Below the pieces are notes generated by a model that was not told where the DNA came from, made no database searches, and saw only the letters and a list, made by a program, of their open reading frames with translations. From Branchiostoma floridae (taxonomy: Eukaryota > Chordata > Leptocardii > Amphioxiformes > Branchiostomatidae): a stretch of DNA of 59,083 nt. Location: positions 30,683,462 to 30,742,544 of the forward strand of contig NC_049980.1 in the NCBI RefSeq assembly GCF_000003815.2. The letters are read 5' to 3'. How positions within the stretch are numbered: the stretch's first letter is position 1; the number at the start of each line of letters is the position of its first letter. Made by a program: the position numbers and the translations under genes. This document shows, in pieces, positions 22,101 to 33,059 of this stretch.

Positions 22101-24773
22101 ATAACCTCATTGAAAAGCGGCCTATGGGCCGATATGAGCTTTTATGGATAAACAAAGTCCAAACAAACAAATGTAAATTTATAATGAAACCTTCTCTGCA
22201 GTAAATCGCTATCCAGCAAATATCAAGGAAATCATGATTCTAGATTGACTTTTAAAAGAATATTCAAGGAACATTTGAAAAATATAGATAGAGTTTTCGA
22301 CTCGAAAATACTTTACACCCTTGTTTGATTTTTAAAGACTTAAAACAATATATATTTCATTGTAATAGTAATAGATTCAAATATTTTATTGCCTTCGTAA
22401 TCATAAATCAAATATTTCATTGCCCTCGTCTTCATAAATCAAATATTTCATTTTCATTCAAATATAAATGAAATATTCCATTGCCTTCGTCTTCTGCAGC
22501 TGACGTTATTGACGCCTTGGTAGAGATCGGTTCCCCCGTTTGTGCCCTCGATGCTGTCATGATGGTTGCTTCCGGCACAGCTGACGTAACACTTGCGACT
22601 GTCTCATGCTGTACAGGTGCTGTTGTGGTGTTCGAGACATCGGTAGGGGGCGCTGTTTCACTTGTTCCGTTGACAAAAGTGGTGGTTTCTTCGGGTACGT
22701 TAGCTGGGGCAAAGGGGGATAATCGGTATGATAAGACGCTAACGGTGCAAATCAGAATCTTAGCATGCCGTCTCGATTCAGGTGTTGATATCGTCTGTGC
22801 CATATCCATATAACAATCCGGTCCCTACAACTTTAATTAAGTTGTTTCTGGCATGGGGCAGAATAACAATTTAGCCAGATGCTCATCTCATCTGTATATC
22901 GCTGGTAATTTTCTCGTTTACAATTGGGTCAGGCGACAAAGAAATCAGGTATTTACATCTGGTTTAACATGCTTGTATCAGGCTCTAATGACGTTTTGTT
23001 CTGCACTGAACAATAGATAGGTGAAAGCTGTCACCTGTTACGCCATATAGCAATTCCTCTTTACTCTTACCTTTTATAATATGACATATGTCAACCTGCC
23101 GCATGTGTTGGCTGTTAGCTTACATCTCTGTTACTGTAATGAATAATTGCACGATTGCCACCCTTATTGGAGAGTTATAATTGCTATTGGGTGCGAAAGA
23201 TACACATATTGTGTACGAATTGTCACTTGCCCTTTACTTTTGACAAGCTGGGGGACATTATGCAAAGGAGACTACGTGCCGGAGATTAAAGTTCTCAGGT
23301 TGTTGTAAATTCTTGAATAGTACGTGACGGTAAGTCCAATGGTCGTTGGGGAAATAGGAGAAACGTCACGCAAATACATGTAGAAATCTACATCGCTCCC
23401 TGACCAATGTAACTCTCAATACAGTGCACATCAACCGGATGATGACTATTCCCTCTGACTGACCTGCCAGGCTTGAATGTAGCCTAGCCATCAACAGCTT
23501 CTCGAGTTATGCAAACATACTTAATTCTTGCTCTTGCCTTGGGTAAATAATTAGGGTGAACCTAAACTGCTTAGTAGACGCTTTTACATTATCTTGGGGT
23601 GAACCTAAACTGCTTAGTAGACGCTTTTACATTATCTTGGGGTGAACCTAAACTGCTTAGTAGTAGCTTAGTAGACGCTTTTACATTATCTTGGGGTGAA
23701 CCATAACTGCTTAGTAGACGCTTTTACATTATTGTGTTGCTGGAATAATAATGAAATAACTTTCTTTAGTATCTACAACACATTTCGACGTCTGACCTGT
23801 AATCTGGTAGACCTCGTTCGCCCAAGGCCCCCCTTCGCCGTCCGCTGCACAGGCTGTAGAGGGTCCGTACTTCTTGTAGGTGTTGTGGGCATCAGCAGAC
23901 CCCATACATGCCCCGTCATCTTGTACAGCAAACACGCGAAATCCGCGATCAAAGGCGACCAGGTAACACTTTTCTATGGGGTTTTGACGGGCCGGGTAAT
24001 ATCTGTTATCCAGGCGTGGATCTGTCCCCTCGAGTGTCGGAATGGCGCGGTCAGCAGTGTCCCTCCAGCAACCCAGGGTGACGTACGGGTCAGTACTCTC
24101 GCTTCCTGTGCAAACAAGTGGACGAATCATTGCAGAATATTTACATTGCATATGATAGCCTGATTGTAAATATTATATACCATGTGTAAAATAGATTAGT
24201 CTCTTAGATTTTTAGATACTAGTAACTCATGTAGTGTTCTGTTCTGTATGTATTCTATGTTCAAGCTGCCAAACACTGTATCCTCTACAGTTGTCGTGCA
24301 ATAAAGTTCTTCTTCTTATCTTTAAACAGGACGGGTAGATATCAGAAGGGCTAAGGTTATGGTGAAGGAAAGATAACATCTTTTTTTGTACCGATACATA
24401 AAAGAAGGAAGCCTCCCGGCAAGTAGAATAAGCTTTAAAGATGACTTGTTAAACTAGTGCTTTCTAACGACCTCAAGTGTATAACAATGGCACCTCTGCC
24501 AAAGATAGGTATTGATCTTAAATCTGCATATGCTGCAAACAAGTAATCCTGTCGGAAAGTTTGCTTGAATATTCGTTTTCTTGCTGTGCAAGCACATATG
24601 TGTACGATAACTCATCTTGTAGATTTGCGGATAACTTGAAAAGAAAAATGCATTATTTCTAAGGTTCAGAAACGTCTCGACTCACCTGCAACGGTTGCTG
24701 TCAAAGATGCCACTACCAGCCAGATTGCTAAGAGAGATATTAGGCCTAAACTTGGCCCATACGGCGAGGCCAT
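9921..24773 (-). CDS. Membrane-anchored WSC/VWD-C8-TIL/ZP mosaic protein (alpha-tectorin-like core)
   Basis: Read 24773 to 9921. Exons: 24686-24773 signal peptide; 23797-24105 WSC; 22485-22703 Ser/Thr linker; 21546-21998 Cys-rich + WSC; 21226-21273; 20607-20751, 20088-20178 and 16306-16603 VWD; 15402-15736 C8; 14587-14792 and 14262-14337 TIL; 13391-13478+ linker; 11677-11833, 11076-11175, 10537-10714 ZP C-half; 9921-10108 TM and tail. Phases match at every visible junction. Three N gaps cut the VWD, C8 and linker exons, and the two ZP exons expected before 11833 are not visible. VWD-C8-TIL blocks and ZP domains drive disulphide-linked or filamentous assembly in tectorins, zonadhesins and mucins. 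The furin-like RHRR and a TM helix suggest release from the membrane before polymerisation. The ligand is unknown. Confidence 0.8.
10537..10714 (-). CDS. Last ZP exon with furin-like site
   Basis: [22 protein letters not shown] closes the ZP fold. It is followed by RHRR, a dibasic consensus cleavage site as in other ZP proteins. Donor gtgtgt, phase 1. Confidence 0.9.
11076..11833 (-). CDS. ZP-C exons (11677-11833 and 11076-11175)
   Basis: The first encodes [17 protein letters not shown] and [14 protein letters not shown]. The second encodes CPVDSTFLS...[15 protein letters not shown]. Both are hallmark ZP C-subdomain strands with paired Cys. Phases 1, 2 and 0 match the neighbours. Confidence 0.9.
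11266..11460. mobile_element. GATCGGAGTCTCTA-rich foldback MITE in a ZP intron
   Basis: Ends CATGTCAGGGTAGAGACT and its inverse (GATCGGAGTCTCTATCCTGACATA) enclose more GATCGG/GTCTC subrepeats. An orthologous, internally shortened copy is at 27342-27464 in the duplicate gene. Confidence 0.65.
12332..13290 (+). mobile_element. CR1-like LINE fragment: 2A-like site, PHD finger, endonuclease start
   Basis: A 298-codon frame (12332-13225). N-terminal hydrophobic stretches end in [10 protein letters not shown] (NPGP about residues 109-112), a 2A-like ribosome-skipping motif known in APE-type LINEs. Next is a C4HC3 PHD-like finger (about 119-158), then an AP-endonuclease N-terminus ([28 protein letters not shown]). 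The endonuclease sequence changes frame at about 13160-13190, so the copy is broken, and it enters the gap. It lies antisense to the ZP gene, apparently inside the intron upstream of 11833. Confidence 0.8.
13291..13390. other. Assembly gap (100 N)
   Basis: Separates a LINE fragment from the linker exon. The two missing ZP exons (partners of 28987-29162 and 28195-28435) should lie in or next to it. Confidence 0.95.
13391..13478 (-). CDS. Second Ser/Thr linker exon, cut by a gap
   Basis: Starts after cagccaat-type sequence and reads [18 protein letters not shown]. It runs into the 13291-13390 gap without a donor. Closely related to the 22485-22703 linker. Confidence 0.7.
14262..14337 (-). CDS. 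Short exon completing the TIL module
   Basis: 76 nt, phase 0 to phase 1, with three Cys in a WCWC-like context. Donor gtaaga, acceptor taccgcag. Links TIL to the Ser/Thr linker exon at 13478. Confidence 0.7.
14587..14792 (-). CDS. TIL (trypsin-inhibitor-like Cys-rich) domain exon
   Basis: 68 residues with a ten-Cys TIL pattern: [41 protein letters not shown]. Phase 1 in, phase 0 out. The follow-on exon 14262-14337 ([18 protein letters not shown]) closes the module and returns to phase 1. Confidence 0.85.
15402..15736 (-). CDS. C8 domain exon(s), broken by a gap
   Basis: Flanks read [11 protein letters not shown] ... TSQCGKM, then gap, then [11 protein letters not shown] ... [13 protein letters not shown] ... 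WRTDSFC, the C8 pattern that follows VWD in VWF-type assemblies. It enters with one base completing the codon split after the VWD exon, and leaves in phase 1 into the TIL exon. The gap could hide an intron. Confidence 0.75.
15535..15634. other. Assembly gap (100 N) inside the C8 region
   Basis: 100 N between two halves of one C8 domain. About 30 residues are missing if the gap is truly 100 bp, which fits the family. Confidence 0.95.
16306..16603 (-). CDS. C-terminal half of the VWD domain, broken by a gap
   Basis: Right piece 16584-16603 encodes VNDVPVT after a tacacgtag acceptor. Left piece 16306-16483 encodes [13 protein letters not shown]...DG...FGDSW, the hallmark VWD end. The middle is N. 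Confidence 0.8.
16484..16583. other. Assembly gap (100 N) inside a VWD exon
   Basis: 100 N, likely a placeholder length. Confidence 0.95.
17150..17420. mobile_element. Short inverted-repeat element (271 bp)
   Basis: Starts CTATTTGTCCTGAATCAGT and ends with the imperfect inverse ACTGATCAGGTCAAATAG. It is flanked by TATC on both sides (17146-17149, 17421-17424), consistent with a 4-bp target duplication. It has an internal 12-bp inverted repeat (CGTCTGGAGCCT / AGGCTCCAGACG). It appears to be a deletion derivative of the next element. Confidence 0.65.
17425..20025. mobile_element. Long 2.6-kb inverted-repeat element of the same family
   Basis: The first ~60 bp equal the left end of the 271-bp element, and the last ~90 bp (19935-20025) equal its right end, so both share terminal inverted repeats. 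The inside has a pyrimidine-rich part, a 29-A run (18014-18042), a five-hairpin array (18147-18557) and GC-rich sequence with only unrecognised ORFs (longest 19530-20009, minus). No transposase is recognised. It lies in an intron of the VWD gene. Confidence 0.6.
18147..18557. repeat. Array of five covarying 34-35-nt hairpins
   Basis: Copies at 18147-18180, 18235-18268, 18321-18355, 18399-18432 and 18524-18557. Each has a 6-bp stem round a conserved loop containing CCGCGG and ACCCC.TCGC. Stems: ATCCAG/CTGGAT twice, GTCCAG/CTGGAT (a G-U wobble if RNA), ATTCAG/CTGAAT, CTCCAG/CTGGAG. Paired changes keep the stem. No known RNA family is recognised. Confidence 0.8.
20088..20751 (-). CDS. N-terminal half of the VWD domain (exons 20607-20751 and 20088-20178)
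   Basis: The first exon has the canonical [14 protein letters not shown] start and [12 protein letters not shown]. The second has the [12 protein letters not shown] strand. The split codon AG|G joins them. The short exon 21226-21273 precedes them and carries two Cys. Confidence 0.85.
21546..21998 (-). CDS. Cys-rich segment plus WSC-like domain 2
   Basis: A continuous 151-codon open exon, phase 1-1. The first ~50 residues hold five Cys ([20 protein letters not shown]) and GGYFG, not a family I can name. The rest is the second WSC-like module. An acceptor (gtacag) also exists at 21855, so the Cys-rich part might be a separate or optional exon. Confidence 0.65.
22485..22703 (-). CDS. Mucin-like Ser/Thr/Pro linker exon with a GC donor
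   Basis: 73 residues rich in Thr, Ser, Ala and Glu with N-glycosylation motifs (NGTS, NTT), phase 1-1. Homologous to the linkers at 13391-13478 and 29718-29969. The 3' boundary reads gaag|gcaatg: the sister exon has gaag|gtaaga, so the donor is GC or has been lost. The phase still fits the next exon (21998). Confidence 0.6.
23554..23733. repeat. 43-bp tandem repeat, four copies, beside WSC exon 1
   Basis: Near-identical units beginning GGTGAACCTAAACTGCTTAG start at 23554, 23598, 23641 and 23695. The third unit has an 11-bp internal duplication. Confidence 0.9.
23797..24105 (-). CDS. WSC-like domain exon 1
   Basis: A 103-residue module on one phase 1-1 exon: [13 protein letters not shown] start, [12 protein letters not shown] middle, and [19 protein letters not shown] end, four conserved Cys. 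WSC-like domains are carbohydrate-binding candidates. It is about 90 percent identical by eye to the second copy at 21546-21854. Confidence 0.75.
24686..24773 (-). CDS. Start codon and signal-peptide exon of the WSC/VWD/ZP gene
   Basis: ATG at 24773-24771, then about 29 residues with a strong hydrophobic core ([14 protein letters not shown]) and an Ala-Gly end, donor gtgagt, phase 1. The frame is open to 24986 upstream, but this Met places the hydrophobic core where a signal peptide needs it. Confidence 0.75.
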
Positions 24774-25672
24774 ATTGCTGTCGGAACGTAGTAGAGGTTT
24801 CTCACAGAGACCAAGAAGTTTTTCTTGTTGATGACTCGTTGCGATGTTAGCTCTGAGTTTTGACCGTTGCGAACGAAGTTTTTCGCAAACGTTTCCTTGT
24901 TGGGACCATTCCAAGTGCAACGATTGTTGGGTAGAGGTGAGCGCAATGATTCCTGAGTAGTTCTGCTTGTCATTAAACTCCAGCATCGTTTTTTTTTTTT
25001 CGAAAAGATACTACATTATGTAATAGATATGATTTATTGCTCCCTCCGACCATTCCTTTTTTTCAACCTTTATTTAACCTTGCTACATCTTAGGCCTAAG
25101 CCATTTTGAAATCCCCACTATAAAATGAGTTAGCCCCAAGTTACTATTAAACTTGGAGGAACACATCCAGTATTTGGGAGACAAACGTTTACCTGTCACT
25201 TTTATGACAAGACGACGGGGCAAGGAAAGTTCAGGCGTGTCTTGTGATGTTTACATCTGTAAACTTACATTGTATAGCCTTTTTCTAAAAAAAAACTTCT
25301 AAACTTGATGGCCCAAATTTACACCACTTCATCACACTGGACTGCGGTACAGCATCAGCGTCACTGTGTTCTTGTCTACATTACAAAGTTAGCATATCTA
25401 ATAATGCATGCAAGTTAGCTACAATGACATGACAAGAAATCTTCCATTATTGAAAGAACTACAAAAGTAAGAAAATGCTAGATACTCGTGATATCTGAAA
25501 GGGAATTTTAATCATTCATATTGTTTAACTACTGGGAGAAGTCAAAAACGTTGCATCGCGTTTCTATCCCAGAAGGGCATTTGGGATAGGTCAAACTGTG
25601 ACCTTTTTGCATCAGACAATGCACGTAAATAAAGCCATATATGGGAAAAATGCTAAGAAGAAGCAAGGTCAT

Positions 25673-25860
25673 TCACTCCAGGTCATCAGTCGGTAGAGCC
25701 ATGTAGAGCTCCTTGCGGGCTGTGCGCATGCGCATGTAGGCGATGACGCCCACCAAGGTGACGACAGCACACAGCAGCAGCCCGACAGCAAGAACCAGTG
25801 ACGTCACGACACCGGGGGGAACGCGGGCTCCACGGTTATCCTCAACTTCTTCTGCAACAT
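25673..25860 (-). CDS. Transmembrane/tail exon of the MAM-CUB-ZP gene
   Basis: Same length (188 nt) and phase as 9921-10108, differing at a few codons. Hydrophobic helix [20 protein letters not shown], tail ending PTDDLE. Confidence 0.9.
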
Positions 25861-28800
25861 CTGTGGGGGGAAAGTCAAAGAAAATTCTGAGTACAGGATT
25901 GTGCACAAAGGCCAATTGTAAATTTCTTATACTTTTGACCTATTGCTGACGTCACGTGTCTGTAACATCACGAGTGGTTCGTTTAATATTTGAGCCTGAA
26001 TTATTCATTAATGAAAATCTACAGGCCGGCAAAATCTACTAATTGATATAACAGGATCACAAAACATATTGATTTATTTTGGATATTATGCTTCAATATA
26101 TTCTATGACCATTTAAAGTCGGATCTTTTAGCCCTTAGTAAACGTCGAAGTTTGTGTCCCTCACCTTTGTTTGAAGGACGATACTTCCTGGTATATTTAC
26201 ATTGTGATACGCTTGGACACTGATAGTCAAAATATAGACCACAGACCTTCAATATTATAAAAAGATCAAAGATAATTTACCCGGGGTCCAAAGTGGTGAC
26301 GACATGTCTGTTGACCCATGGACTAATATTTGAACAGTAAGTTGAAAAGGCGTTTGACCACCGTTGTTGTACATACCCACGTCACTAGGCCGCTTGTACC
26401 CCGGGTTCATAATGGGACCCTTGTACACGTTGTACCGCGGCTCGGCTTCGGGAGCAGCCCTCTTGTGTCGGGCTGGAGGCGTCAGGCAGCCCTGGGCGCA
26501 CCGGGAGGTCGGGTCGGTGGAGTTACACACCATCACTGTGCAGTGCAAGTACACCTGTAGGAAAGTCATATTGCTTATTATGTCACAATTCTTTTTTTTT
26601 CAATTGTGAATAGATTGCGGGGTTTTATTTTTTTTCTCATTGAAATTTGTTGCTTTTATGAAGTTATTAAGTCACCGGATCACAAAGGTTTTTGTAAAGC
26701 TTAAGCTTTTTCATCTTTATCTACGGGTTAAACCACATCAGATTCCGTTGTTTTTGTAACAGGGTGTTAAGGGATATCAGGCGACGGACGGTGGTTTCAA
26801 ACAGCAAACTTTTAAACATATTTCAATGTGAAACCACCATCCGTAAACTTGATATCCCTACATACCACTTTTCAATACAACGAATATAACTTACCCCGCG
26901 GACTGAGGGAGATGACCGACGGTCACCGAAACGTCGGCTACGTAATTCGGTTATACACAAAGAACCTTGTTATTCTGTCCTTCGTACTGCTAAACGGAAC
27001 CAAAATAATATTTCAGAATACCTATGTATGTGCGGATTTTTTAAAAGATAGAAAAACATTTGAGCTCGTAACAAGGAACACTACCTCAGGGTAGTCCTCG
27101 ACGAAAGCAAAAGAGTTTATGCTGAAGCGTTCCTGTTTCTGGCTGCTTGAGAACACGGACAGAAAGGTGCTGTCTACGGGGCATCTGGAGTCATCAGAAA
27201 ACAGTTAAACAAACGACGAAGTTAATCTGAATATATTTAGTACTTAGTATTTAGTATACTTAGTATATTAGGTATATTAAGTATATTTAGAACTACAAGT
27301 TCTGGAAGGCAGTAGGATATATATATATATATATATATATATGTCAGGGTAGAGATCCTGCCGGTAGAGATACCGATCGTAATCTCTGTCGACAAAAATC
27401 CCGATCGGGATCTCTGCCGGTAGAAACGCCGATTGTACCAGATCGGAGTCTTTACCCTCACATATATATATATACCATTAGCCGTGTCTATTTGGGAATC
27501 GTACACAGCAAGAGATATTCAGCAACTAAATTTAGTACTTGCCGCGGATGACATCCTTTAGAGTACAACAAATGCTTTAATATTATTTTCATAATTTCTT
27601 CACTGAGTCGATTAAGATAAAGTATATATTCAAAGTTTTAAAGAATATTTTACATATTGTTATGTATTGCAATGCCTACCCATCGCTGATGAATGTGTAA
27701 GACATGGGGTCCAGTATGTTGGCTGACGGAGTGGCCATGCAGCTTTCCGCGAACAGCTGAAGATCCTGGTCGGGAGTCAGGACCTGGACCTGCACGTACA
27801 GCGGCTGGTTCAGCTGCACCACGTACGGGAAGGTGTCTGGGGAAAAAGACTTAGATCAATTAATGGTTTCATTAGATTGGCGAATGATTCAATAACAAAA
27901 TCTTTATTCATTGTCACAACCATTCACAACCAAAACTATAGCCACAATTGCAACTACCTCAAAAAGACTCATGAGATGTACAAAAAGTTCAATGTATTAG
28001 AATTGACAATTTCTTCTTCTGCTTGTTTTGAGTAACCCACTGCTTCTATGATGTTACTTTTGCAGATAGATCTCGTAAGTAGGTGAGCAGTGGATCTTTC
28101 GAATGCAAACTTTCGAAAATTTGGACGACCAAATTGTGGAAATTACAGTTAATCTTTAACATCACTTCAGAATGAATATTGAAGATAGCATTACCTATTT
28201 GCTGCTGGAAGCCGGCTGACGTGAACAGCTGCATGTCAAAGTTGTACTTCCCATGAGCCGACCTGAAGAAGAAGATCTTCTCAATCTGCGGACTGAACAT
28301 GGCGCTCAAGGTATCCCGTGAGTCCATGCGGCATTCGAACGGCACCTCGAGTTCCCGGATGCGAGTGATGAAGGCGACGCCATCGTTGTCGGTGCTGAGG
28401 ACCTTGTTGAAGTAGATGATCTCTGATTCAGTGTCCTACGGGCAAAATGACGAAAAATAAATTTAGAAAATAATATGAGAACCCCTTTCAGTGTGATTGA
28501 ATTCTAATTCTATTCCAGCGACTGGAACGTTTAGATAAACATGTGCATCGTGCAACATATCAAAAACACATTGGAGAACTGTAGTAACGTTACTATGACA
28601 CGGTTATCGTAAGATCGAAAAATGTCAGAGCTTTTTTTTTTGTCGAGAATGTGTCTTGCAAAAACAGGCTAGCGATGTCTATATTCCTGTCGGCGGTTGG
28701 TTCTGTCACAGCTTATTTGAAAATCCTTGGACGAATGTGACCTTAGCAATCTATCAATTTCAAAGTAGAGGTGTGGTTGGACGATCGTAACGTTTTCTGC

Positions 28801-31800
28801 TACCGAGCGTCTCTGACACCTACCCACACCAGCTTCCGCAGACAATCGACAAGTACGACGGCTGGAAGTGTAAAGTTATCAAACTATGCGGGTGACTGTC
28901 ACCAAACTCATGCAGTCAGACAACACCGCAAAACAATCTTCCACCCAACATCTATTTGGAGATTAATCAAATAGTAATTAAATTACCGTCTTGACAGTTC
29001 CACATCCCTCGAATGGAGCAGTCAGGATGATGTGCGTGGCGTTTCCGGTCGCTTTGCATGATGGGTCTATGAGATGCAGGTTGCCCGTATCGAAGCCGGG
29101 AAGGTGCGATCGGCTGAACACGATCTGCATGTACTCTCCCGTGCACTCCAACATGGCGAAGGCTTTGGAAAAGAAATAAGCATGACAGATTTTCTCTACA
29201 TGCGCATTTCTTATTAGAGTAGAGATTAGGCATGCTGTTAGGATTAATGCAATATTGGAGGTCAAATTTTTGCTAGTGTAATATCTAGTCATATGCCACA
29301 TAGCAGTTACCGGATAGGTTTTTGAGTTGTTTGCAATTGTTAAACTGCTATCTAGCATATCTTGTTGCCTGGATGCCTAACTATCAACGACGTCCAATAA
29401 TATAACTTAGTATATGGATCTCATTAATGAAAGCATATGCATTATTGCCAAAACCGTTAGTTCAGCTGATTGTAAGTTTTTACACATCATTGTCGGCTAA
29501 CCTGTTTGCTTATTTTCCCTAAAAATAATGTTATGCGTCCTGTAGGCCAAAATAGCGCAACATAGACTATCTGATATGTCGAAAAAGCGGTCGAACTCAG
29601 ACTGAGGACAAAGCTGGACTTTTTTTTGTTAGCTGGTAATCAAAAGACGAAAATTCATGAAAAGACAAATATCATTGTGAGACAAAACTACTTATAAACA
29701 GGGATATAAATTCTTACCTTCGCCGCCTCCTTCTACGACCGAAGGTACAGTCGCCATGGTGACAATCGGCTTCTCGGAGGGTACCCCGGGTACTGTGGAG
29801 TTCGTCATGAGGGTTGCCTCCGATGCGAGTGAAGTGGCATTTAGGACTGTTCCGTGCTGTGCGGTTCTGGTCGTCACATATGAGGTAATTCTGTTTGTAT
29901 ATTGAGGAGTGCTAGTTGCCGTCTCACTTGTTCCGTTATTACCAGCAGTAGTTCCGTTAGATGTGGAAGCTGTACAAAGCGATCATGACGTTATTCGATC
30001 CACATTGTTATCACGATCGTTTTTGCACCGTAAATTGTATACTAATTGCGCATGCCGATCGGCGATTGGTATGGCGTCTTTCAATAGGTCCTTATACCTG
30101 TTTGGCCATACCCTATGCTGTCATGGTGAATTAGAAGCACAATAAATAAATGAATTAATAAATGTAATCTTCGCGTCAAAAATGTGCTATTTACCGATGC
30201 TGTACTTGGCCCTGAACCCTGCACGTCGCTCACTGTAGTCTGTGTGGAACTGAACTGTCATGACGTTACCGACAGTCCGTACGGTCGGAGGAAGGTCGAT
30301 TCCACAGAATGTGCCCAAGAGGGAGGAAGGACTGATTCGTCCATCGTAGACTTTTACCCAATCGTAGTCGCAATTTAAACTATGAGACACAAGGTATACT
30401 GTGTAAGTGTGATAAGCATGGGTTATCTCAAGTAGTAGCAATGAAACTCCAATTAAAACCCAAGTTAGAATGATAGATAAAATCCATCAGTGAAGGTTAG
30501 AGATTGTGAAAGAACATTACGCGATGCAAAATAAATTATCATGTAGGAACGGGATAAATAGTCTACAGAGTCCGACGTTTTATATAGCATGCATATCTTT
30601 CATCAGCGACTGAACATGAGTCTTCAGACAACTATAACTCGAATGAGAATGGGTATCTAAATTGATCTATAAATGAGTTACTATACTTTCTGACAAAAAT
30701 TTTAAAAGATCATAGAGTTTTAGATAAGAGAACGCATTTTCTTTTTGAGTGAGACTACTGAGAGGATGATATAACAAAGCACAGATACATGTACCCCTGA
30801 TAGAACTCAATGTCAAACGTCCCCACAAACTCCAGCTGGATGACTGATGGTGCGGTGATTGTCCAAGAACAGTCCGTTCTCTCTGGGTAGTTGCCAGGGT
30901 AGTTGGGTGACATGATGTACCCTTCTGTTACTGAGTCTGTGAGAGCCAGGTACTCGCCGTGAAGACAAGCTGAAACTGAGACACAAATAGATAACTGTAA
31001 CACACATCTTCAGCACCCATCGAACATTACAACCGTGCAACATATTCCGATTAACCCTCCGTCAAATACTAGTACAATGTGATTCTGTAATCAAATGGCT
31101 TCTGTACAAGACGTAACTTACAACCCTCAATAAAAAATGACGACTCTAGAATACCTCAAATCGCATCTATCCAATAATTAACAACGCAGTTATTGGTGTC
31201 CCTCATCTCCAGCCCAAACCACATTCCTTACCGTTTTTGACTCTATTCGAATGTTTACCGTTTTTGCTATCAGTAGCAACCAATAGGCATGTTCACGATT
31301 TCAAGTGCGCAGTGCAGTGTGATGCGTTGTGCGTATATGTCAAAGTTGAAGACCCCTGACAATACATAAAAGATAACCAGGCAGGAGACTTCAACTCTGA
31401 CATGTTACCAACGATGTTACCATGAGGTAGCTTATTATCCCATATTTTAAACGATAAGAGGTCATTTTAAAGTAACTCACTTATTTCTGACGAAAAGGTC
31501 AATTGTTTTCATACTTTTGACCATCTTCTATATGTATGTCTAAAACAGATGTTATGGTACGTTGAACTGTCTTACGTGTGCATGTTGGAACAGCATTACT
31601 CCATGTACCGTCAGCTTGGCACGTCAAATCAGAGTCTCCATCAAGCACATAACCCTGGTTACAGGTGACCGTGACCACGTCCGGGTGGTAGTGCGGTCCG
31701 ACTGGACTCAGAGCTCCACTCGCTGGGGCCGTCAGGGGAGGGCATGGTATAGCTGGAACAAGGAAACGATATTGAGAAGTAACTTCCTACTTTCGTCATT

Positions 31801-32985
31801 TGTGCATTCTGTTGTTGAGTTGGACCCGGAATTAACCAATAGTAATCTGTGTTACGTATGATGTCGTTATTTCATTTTTCTTCATACAGGTCTTTAAGGC
31901 TGGTAGAGGCCGGTAGAGGCATCTTGGGATGACCTGCCCAGTATATTCTCAAGACAACTGAACTCTCTAGTTCTGAGCAATACCTTCAGTTACTGCTAAG
32001 CAATTAAATGTCAATGAAAGCCGGCTGGAGGGCACCATCGACATAATGGTCAAAATTCCTTTATTGCATATGTTAGGTTCATGCAGTTATGTATTATAGG
32101 GTCTGGAGGGCCTCAATACCAAGGTTAAGGTAAAATTTCCATGGATAAAAACAAACTGTTCACTATTTACCGATGCTGTACTTGGCCTTGAAGCCTGTAC
32201 GTGGCACACTGTAGTCCGAATGGAGCTGAACTGTCATGGCGTTGCCGGTCGCCCTCACGATTGGAGGGAGTTCGGTTCCGCAGAATGTGCCCAAAACGGG
32301 AGAAGTGCTCAATAATCCATCGATGACTCTCACATAATCGTACGGGCAACTGAATGTTTCGTACAAAACGGGACGTCAGTTTAATAAAAAGCTCGTCCTT
32401 TGACTACTGGTATTGACTGAATTGTTACGAGGGAATTCATATCATACAAAATCGTTTCATCATAATCATTGTTTGGTAGCACCATGCAAATCATAGAGCA
32501 TAAAAATGAGCTAATCAATAAAATGAAATATAATCGACTGTTATAGTATGAATGTATCAATCACTTACTTAGGGCCATATTCAATGTCAAAAGTATCAAC
32601 AAAGTCCAGTTGGATGACCGATGGCGCAGTGATTATCCAATTAGAGTCCATTTCAGTTGGGTAGTTGCTCGGGTAGTTGGGTGACATGATGTACCCTTCT
32701 GTTACTGAGTTGGTGAGAGCCACGTTTTCGCCGTGAATAAAAGCTGAATGTGATACACAAAAAGATAATTGTTACACTTAATCAAACATTTGGAAACCTG
32801 GCATTTAAACAGAAAAAGAATGAACACCCATCCAGCGTTACAGCCATTCGAGTTTTCCCTCTCAAACTCAGTGAGATTCTGTTATCCATTGACTACTGTA
32901 TATAACCTCTCAGCAGGACAGGAACAACAAAAGCTGGAGTACTTCCGGCTATCTCATATATATATGAGTTGCCTTTGAATGGATG

Positions 32986-33059
<74 letters not shown>

